Shown here in pieces: positions 33,374 to 37,074 of a stretch of 37,074 bases of DNA. The first letter of the stretch is position 1. Each line of letters opens with the position of its first letter. Under the pieces are notes generated by a model that saw only the letters and a program-made list of their open reading frames with translations, did no database searches and was not told the origin of the DNA. The stretch covers positions 1-37,074 of the forward strand of contig JAHLWS010000035.1 of the NCBI GenBank assembly GCA_019057795.1. Direction: 5' to 3'. A program made the translations under genes and the position numbers. The stretch comes from Promethearchaeota archaeon (GTDB lineage Archaea > Asgardarchaeota > Lokiarchaeia > Sigyniarchaeales > SOKP01).

Positions 33374-34300
33374 ATGTTAATAATTTACGCGCTATTAATC
33401 GTAATGATTATTATCTGGAGTTTCTCATTTGTTCTAGTGGATATTGCCCTGGAATTTGTTCCACCTATGTCTATTGCGTTAACTAGGTTTCTAATAGTAT
33501 CAATGGTATTTATTATTGTTGATCTATATTTTTTTATTAATCGAAAAAGACAGGGTGATAAATACAACAAGAAAAAAGAAAATCTTCGATACACAAGAAA
33601 GGAATGGATATATTTAATTATCGCAAGTTTTTGTGGTATTTTGCTTTTCTTTATTGCTCAATATTCTGCAATAGAATTAATTGGACCCTCCTTACCCGCA
33701 TTATTCGTGTGCCTTTTATCCCCAGTAGTAATAACAATTTTAGCTTTAATCTTTTTTAAAGAAAAGTTGACTAAGGTTAAAATCCTGGGTTTTGCTATTG
33801 CAACTATAGGCGGTTTTTTGTTAGTTACGGGAGGAGATTTACGAACACTTACTCCAACAACGCCTAACTTCTTAGGTTATATATACGCTCTTATGACGCC
33901 TATGATATGGGCGATTTATTCAATAATAACAAAAAGAATTATAAGAAATAAATCAAATTTTAAAACCTTAAAATACATTGCTTATTTTGGGACAATACAG
34001 TTGTTCATTATCGTAATATTAAATAATGAATTGCTCATTTTTACCCAGAATTTTTTTAATATTTATGTTTTTCTAATAGGAATATATTTAGGTATTGGTT
34101 GTTATATTATCGGGTATTTTATCTGGCAGAAATCACAAAAGGAGCTTAAATCTTCGAAAGGAGCCTCTTTTTTGTATGTAGAACCGTTTTTAACTCTATT
34201 ATTTTCAATCCTCCTAAACAGAACTGAAACTATACTACTATGGAATATAGTCGGTGGAGTTATTGTATTGGTTGCTGTGTTAATAATAAATTACAAATAG
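33374..34300 (+). CDS. EamA-domain (DMT superfamily) transporter
   Basis: A 308-residue protein with ten membrane helices in two EamA repeats. The first repeat begins IIWSFSFVLVDIALEFVPPMSIALTRF, the typical W..(S/N)F......PP......R signature, and ends FFKEKLTKVKILGFAIATIGGFLL. The second starts near LMTPMIWAIYSIITKRI and ends VEPFLTLLFSILLNRTETILLWNIVGGVIVL. DMT exporters of this type carry amino acids, metabolites or drugs; the substrate is not deducible. Start ATG at 33374. Both repeats are complete. Confidence 0.9.
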   Translation: MLIIYALLIVMIIIWSFSFVLVDIALEFVPPMSIALTRFLIVSMVFIIVDLYFFINRKRQGDKYNKKKENLRYTRKEWIYLIIASFCGILLFFIAQYSAIELIGPSLPALFVCLLSPVVITILALIFFKEKLTKVKILGFAIATIGGFLLVTGGDLRTLTPTTPNFLGYIYALMTPMIWAIYSIITKRIIRNKSNFKTLKYIAYFGTIQLFIIVILNNELLIFTQNFFNIYVFLIGIYLGIGCYIIGYFIWQKSQKELKSSKGASFLYVEPFLTLLFSILLNRTETILLWNIVGGVIVLVAVLIINYK

Positions 34301-34430
34301 TATAAATTTTAACATAACTAATACTCCGCATAATTCTTTAGAACACTTTTTCAAGAAACTCATCAGATAGCATTGTAATTACAATTATAGATCAAAAACT
34401 ATAAATGAGGAATTATTAGTAATTAATCTT

Positions 34431-35138
34431 GTGAGCAATCATATACTTTTTATTGGGGATAGTATCACTGAAGGAAAAATAGGAATTAATTTTGTTGATA
34501 TGATTAAACTCAGATATCCAGATATTCATTGCCATAATAAAGGACATGGTGGAGACACTCTACTAGGAATCATTACACGGCTGATAAAGATTCTAAAAAA
34601 AGACATGTACAAATATTCTGCTATAGTAATTGAAGCTGGTCATAATGATATTCTCTTGCCTCACCTCAAATTAAGATGGCCTGTTATGAGAATAAAACAA
34701 GTCACTCCGGTGTCTCAAATGAGTATTATTCTCAATCAAGGGCTAAAAACAATTGTATCCCTTACTAAAGCAAAAATAATATTAACTACTTTAAGCTGTA
34801 TAGGAGAAACCTTTAATTCTCAACTGAACCAAAAAAGAAGATTGGTAAACGAACAAATTAAGAACACTGGTCACAATTATGATGCATACATTGCTAAAGT
34901 GAGTTCTCTCTTTGACAGTATCATATTAAAAAGTAATTCGAGCAGTTATCTTATCGATAATCCATTTAACTTAGTAATTGATTATTTTAGGTCTAAAAAA
35001 TCAATTTGGGCTGATAGAATAAGTAAAAAAAGGAACCTCAAGTTGACTATCGATGGAGGACACCTTAATAGTAAAGGGGCAAAGATATATTGTAGAGAAA
35101 TATCAAAAGCTTTGGATAATATTTTTTATAATTGTTAG
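34431..35138 (+). CDS. SGNH/GDSL hydrolase
   Basis: A 235-residue esterase/lipase-type protein. Block I is LFIGDSITEGKIG with nucleophile S11; block II GHGGDT supplies the oxyanion Gly; block III AGHNDILLP supplies the oxyanion Asn; block V DGGHLNSKG gives catalytic D208 and H211. All four blocks are present and properly spaced, so activity is expected on an ester of lipid, carbohydrate or acyl groups. There is no signal peptide; it is probably cytoplasmic. The start is GTG at 34431 (a clear choice since block I follows at once). Confidence 0.9.
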   Translation: MSNHILFIGDSITEGKIGINFVDMIKLRYPDIHCHNKGHGGDTLLGIITRLIKILKKDMYKYSAIVIEAGHNDILLPHLKLRWPVMRIKQVTPVSQMSIILNQGLKTIVSLTKAKIILTTLSCIGETFNSQLNQKRRLVNEQIKNTGHNYDAYIAKVSSLFDSIILKSNSSSYLIDNPFNLVIDYFRSKKSIWADRISKKRNLKLTIDGGHLNSKGAKIYCREISKALDNIFYNC

Positions 35139-35240
35139 GGTATATACATAATTTTAAAAATAATGTCATCAATAAAAATTTTATAAATCTTAAAATCTTA
35201 AAAATACTTAATTTATACAAAATAGTAGGGTATAGAAACA

Positions 35241-35393
35241 ATGTCAAAATCAAAAAATATAGACAAGACTAGCAAAGGATTAATATTTGGTTCCGATAAT
35301 CCGAATGTTATTGAAGTCAAGGATTTGAGAAAGACTTATGCGGGCAAGAAAGCCATAGAGGAAGTGAAATCAAATAAGGAGGAATACTTATGA
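35241..35393 (+). pseudogene. N-terminal fragment of an ABC transporter ATPase
   Basis: A 50-codon frame from ATG 35241 to TGA 35393. Residues 23-42 (VIEVKDLRKTYAGKKAIEEV) match the first strand region of ABC ATPases, ending before Walker A should appear; then foreign-looking SNKEEYL and a stop. The stop overlaps the ATG of the alcohol dehydrogenase (ATGA), and AAGGAGG lies in its last codons. The A+T-rich part looks native, while sequence after about 35363 resembles the dehydrogenase's bacterial-type leader. It is therefore most simply a truncated host gene joined to imported DNA. It may still be translated as a leader peptide coupled to the dehydrogenase. Confidence 0.65.
35377..35383 (+). 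promoter_or_regulatory. Strong Shine-Dalgarno of the alcohol dehydrogenase
   Basis: AAGGAGG, 6 nt before ATG 35390. It is the strongest ribosome-binding site in the window and bacterial in style, agreeing with import of the gene. Confidence 0.75.
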
Positions 35394-36321
35394 AAGCGAT
35401 TGTATACACGAAATACGGACCACCGGATGTACTTCAGCTCAAAGAAGTAGAAAACCCTACTCCTAAGGACAACGAAATACTGGTAAAAGTATATGCGTCA
35501 ACAGTTACATCGGGGGTGGTGATAATTCGAAGTGGTATGAAAGATTTTTCTCTCTTGATGCGGTTCTTCGGTCGATTAATGTTTGGTCTCAGAAAACCAA
35601 AAAAAACGATACTAGGGTATGAGGTATCCGGGGAAGTGGAATCAGTAGGCAAGGATGTGAAATTATTTAAGAAAGGAGACCAGGTTTTTGGAAGTACCAC
35701 TGGATTGAAGTTTGGTGCTTATGCCGAGTACGTGTGCCTCCCGGAAGAATGGAGGGCAGGGGTGGTGGCAAAAAAACCAGCCAATATGACTTATGAAGAA
35801 GCCGCTGCCGTCCTATTGGGGGAATTACTGCATTGCATTTTCTTAGAAAAGGAAATATCCAGAGCGGACAAAAAGTTCTTATCTATGGAGCTTCTGGAAG
35901 TGTAGGTACTTTTGCGGTACAGCTTGCCAAGCACTTTGGGGCAGAGGTTACCGGGGTGTGCAGTACCACAAATTTAGAATTGGTGAAATCTCTGGGAGCA
36001 GATAAGGTAATTGATTACACTAAAGAGGATTTTACAGAAATAGGTGAGCTTTATGATTTCGTCTTTGATGCCGTTGGAAAAAGCTCGTCTTCAAATTGCA
36101 AGAAGGCTTTAACTCCAAACGGGACATTTATGACAGTTAGTAGGGGGTTGGCAAGGGAGAGGACTGAGAAACTAGTTTTTCTCAAAGAGCTTATTGAGGC
36201 GGGAAAGATCAAATCGGTCATAGATAGACACTATCCGTTGGAACAAATTGCCGAGGCTCACAGGTATGTTGAAACAGGACACAAAAAGGGAAATGTAGTA
36301 ATAACTCTAGACCATAATTAG
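35390..36321 (+). pseudogene. Zinc-free NAD(P)-dependent alcohol dehydrogenase/quinone reductase, frameshifted
   Basis: Frame 1 (35390 to 35811) encodes the GroES-like half: [64 protein letters not shown]. At CC (35812-35813) the reading shifts: one extra C would restore [12 protein letters not shown], the normal linker of this family, continuing into [23 protein letters not shown] (NAD-binding GASGSVG) up to 36321. Without correction the first product ends after ~30 wrong residues at 35905. Together they make a normal ~310-residue MDR enzyme (quinone oxidoreductase type). G+C is clearly higher than elsewhere and the ribosome-binding site is bacterial, so recent transfer is probable. It is either a pseudogene or a one-base assembly error. 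Confidence 0.85.
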
Positions 36322-36340
36322 TGTTTTAATAAGTAGGCTA

Positions 36341-36550
36341 TTATATATTTTTTGAAACCATTTTTTCCAACTCTTTAACCAATATATCATCAATTGGTTT
36401 TATTGAACTTTTGTCAATTAATTTGGAAGCTTGTTCTCTTGCCCTTTTTCTAGTTGACTTTGAGCCAGATTTTTTCCATGCGTCTCGAGATAATCGATCT
36501 ATTATCGAACTTGTTAAAAACAATTCTTTTCTAAATAGCTTTATAGTCGA
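36341..36550 (-). pseudogene. C-terminal remnant of an MttB-type (trimethylamine) methyltransferase
   Basis: About 65 residues on the minus strand (STIKLFRKELFLTS, DRLSRDAWKKSGSKST, KRAREQASKLID, VKELEKMV) match the extreme C-terminus of the MttB/MtgB corrinoid methyltransferase family, where a segment like H..E.F.P.L.DR...E.W...G..D...RAR precedes the final helix. The family is about 480 residues; the catalytic barrel is absent. Upstream residues of the open frame (MVFILNEFLYCFFIR) are unrelated, so the start at 36622 is not a real one. It is judged a truncated relic, beside the imported dehydrogenase. The match is by eye. Confidence 0.55.
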
Positions 36551-36638
36551 TGGATGCGATCTATTTAGTATAATCATCCTTATAAAAAAACAATACAAAA
36601 ACTCATTTAAAATAAAAACCATTCGTAGAGAGAAATAG

Positions 36639-37074
36639 ATGAATTTCTTGAAAAAACAATTATTTACTCATATTGTTTTTATTCTTTTTTCTATCTTTTT
36701 AATTACTACAATATTATATTTTATTATACCTCCTGAAATTCTCAATTTTCCCCAAGTTGAATTTATTAAGGTTTTATCGTCCTTATTTAATTTTGATCTT
36801 GAATTTGAAAAATATAATAACACATATTTGGTTATAACATCAAATTTTTCTTGTCAATTATCAAATGAATTATCTGGTTTTATCTTTGTATTTATTATTA
36901 TATTTTTTTGCTTTTTTACTAAAATAAATTTGAAAGAAGGATTGCTTCTTAAAGCAATTTTTATTCCTATAAATTTTTTTTTGAATTTATTGAAAATTAT
37001 AGAACTTTTAACATTATCCTTTGATTTCACTTCACTTTATTTTTATGATATTATACTGGGAATTATTTATTATC
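36639..37074 (+). CDS. Archaeosortase/exosortase-like membrane protein, C-terminus beyond window
   Basis: An open frame from ATG 36639 to the window end (145 codons, no stop), with at least three hydrophobic helices. After the first helix and a loop (EFEKYNNTYLVITSN) comes FSCQLSNELSGFIFVFIII, then KEGLLLKAIFIPINFFLNLLKIIELL. The order (I..-x-C-x2-(L/G).., basic loop, hydrophobic ..(P/V)..(F/L)..N.(L/V)(R/K)I) parallels exosortase/archaeosortase, which cut C-terminal sorting signals of surface proteins; the Cys would be the nucleophile. The usual Arg after N-L is Lys here, and the remaining motif may lie outside the window, so this is tentative. It starts with a basic-hydrophobic first helix; base composition is extreme A+T. 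Confidence 0.5.
   Translation, partial: MNFLKKQLFTHIVFILFSIFLITTILYFIIPPEILNFPQVEFIKVLSSLFNFDLEFEKYNNTYLVITSNFSCQLSNELSGFIFVFIIIFFCFFTKINLKEGLLLKAIFIPINFFLNLLKIIELLTLSFDFTSLYFYDIILGIIYY

Noticed and set aside
36411..36638. 75-residue plus-strand ORF
   Set aside because: Antisense to the MttB-like remnant, with no motif of its own.
1..37074. tRNA genes, CRISPR arrays and insertion sequences
   Set aside because: No cloverleaf with GGTTCRA-type arm, no regularly spaced repeats and no transposase or terminal inverted repeats were found by eye; covariance-model and repeat searches were not possible.

Overview
The window is about 70% A+T and gene-dense, with most genes single or in pairs. It looks like an archaeon, most plausibly a member of the Asgard group (Lokiarchaeia-like). 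Supporting signs are a Taw2-type wybutosine enzyme, a THUMP/UPF0020-type tRNA methylase, frequent TTG starts, T-rich gene ends without hairpins, 7TM orphan families, a cytoplasmic protein built of DUF11-like beta-domains, and a degenerate small-GTPase-like protein. No rRNA, ribosomal protein or other firm taxonomic marker is present, so the assignment is inference. I found no tRNA gene, CRISPR array or intact insertion sequence.

Layout. 1-5.3 kb: an unknown modular protein cut by the window edge, a CxxxCC-type metal-binding protein, a 701-residue beta-domain protein and a UroD/MtaA-fold protein. 5.3-8.9 kb: a PCMT-like methyltransferase with a long tail, a rhomboid protease, and an ABC exporter pair whose ATPase has an in-frame TGA exactly in Walker A. 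9.1-12.5 kb: endonuclease III, a tRNA G10-type methylase and a Rossmann-like (GIFT/GldG-type) protein with a C-terminal SAP domain. 12.7-17.2 kb: a DUF5009-like multi-pass acyltransferase, an MFS transporter, a 7TM protein and Taw2. 17.4-25.1 kb: a catabolic-looking island of an acyl-CoA synthetase, an FGGY kinase, a class III (GSA-like) aminotransferase, a DUF2804 protein and a GPH-family sugar symporter. 25.3-28.0 kb: a PIG-L deacetylase, a sirtuin and a Na+/Ca2+ exchanger. 28.0-30.1 kb: an accessory patch with an orphan gene of higher G+C and a start-less, probably frameshifted ORF. 30.1-34.3 kb: a small HhH/zinc-ribbon protein, tandem 7TM paralogues, a zinc ribbon, a GTPase-like relic and a DMT transporter. 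34.4-37.1 kb: an SGNH hydrolase, then a scarred zone with the first ~45 residues of an ABC ATPase abutting a bacterial-looking, frameshifted alcohol dehydrogenase, the C-terminal remnant of an MttB-type methyltransferase, and the start of an archaeosortase-like membrane protein.

How the genes may work together. The 17-25 kb genes suit uptake of a polyol or sugar-like substrate (GPH symporter), phosphorylation (FGGY kinase), transamination and CoA activation, but the substrate is unknown. Nth and the tRNA methylase are 12 nt apart and probably co-transcribed. The PIG-L deacetylase and sirtuin are also adjacent and co-oriented. At least three genes are broken (ABC ATPase by a stop, alcohol dehydrogenase by a one-base frameshift, the 29.3 kb ORF by loss of its start), so either the genome carries recent lesions or the assembly has base errors. 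Raw reads would separate these.
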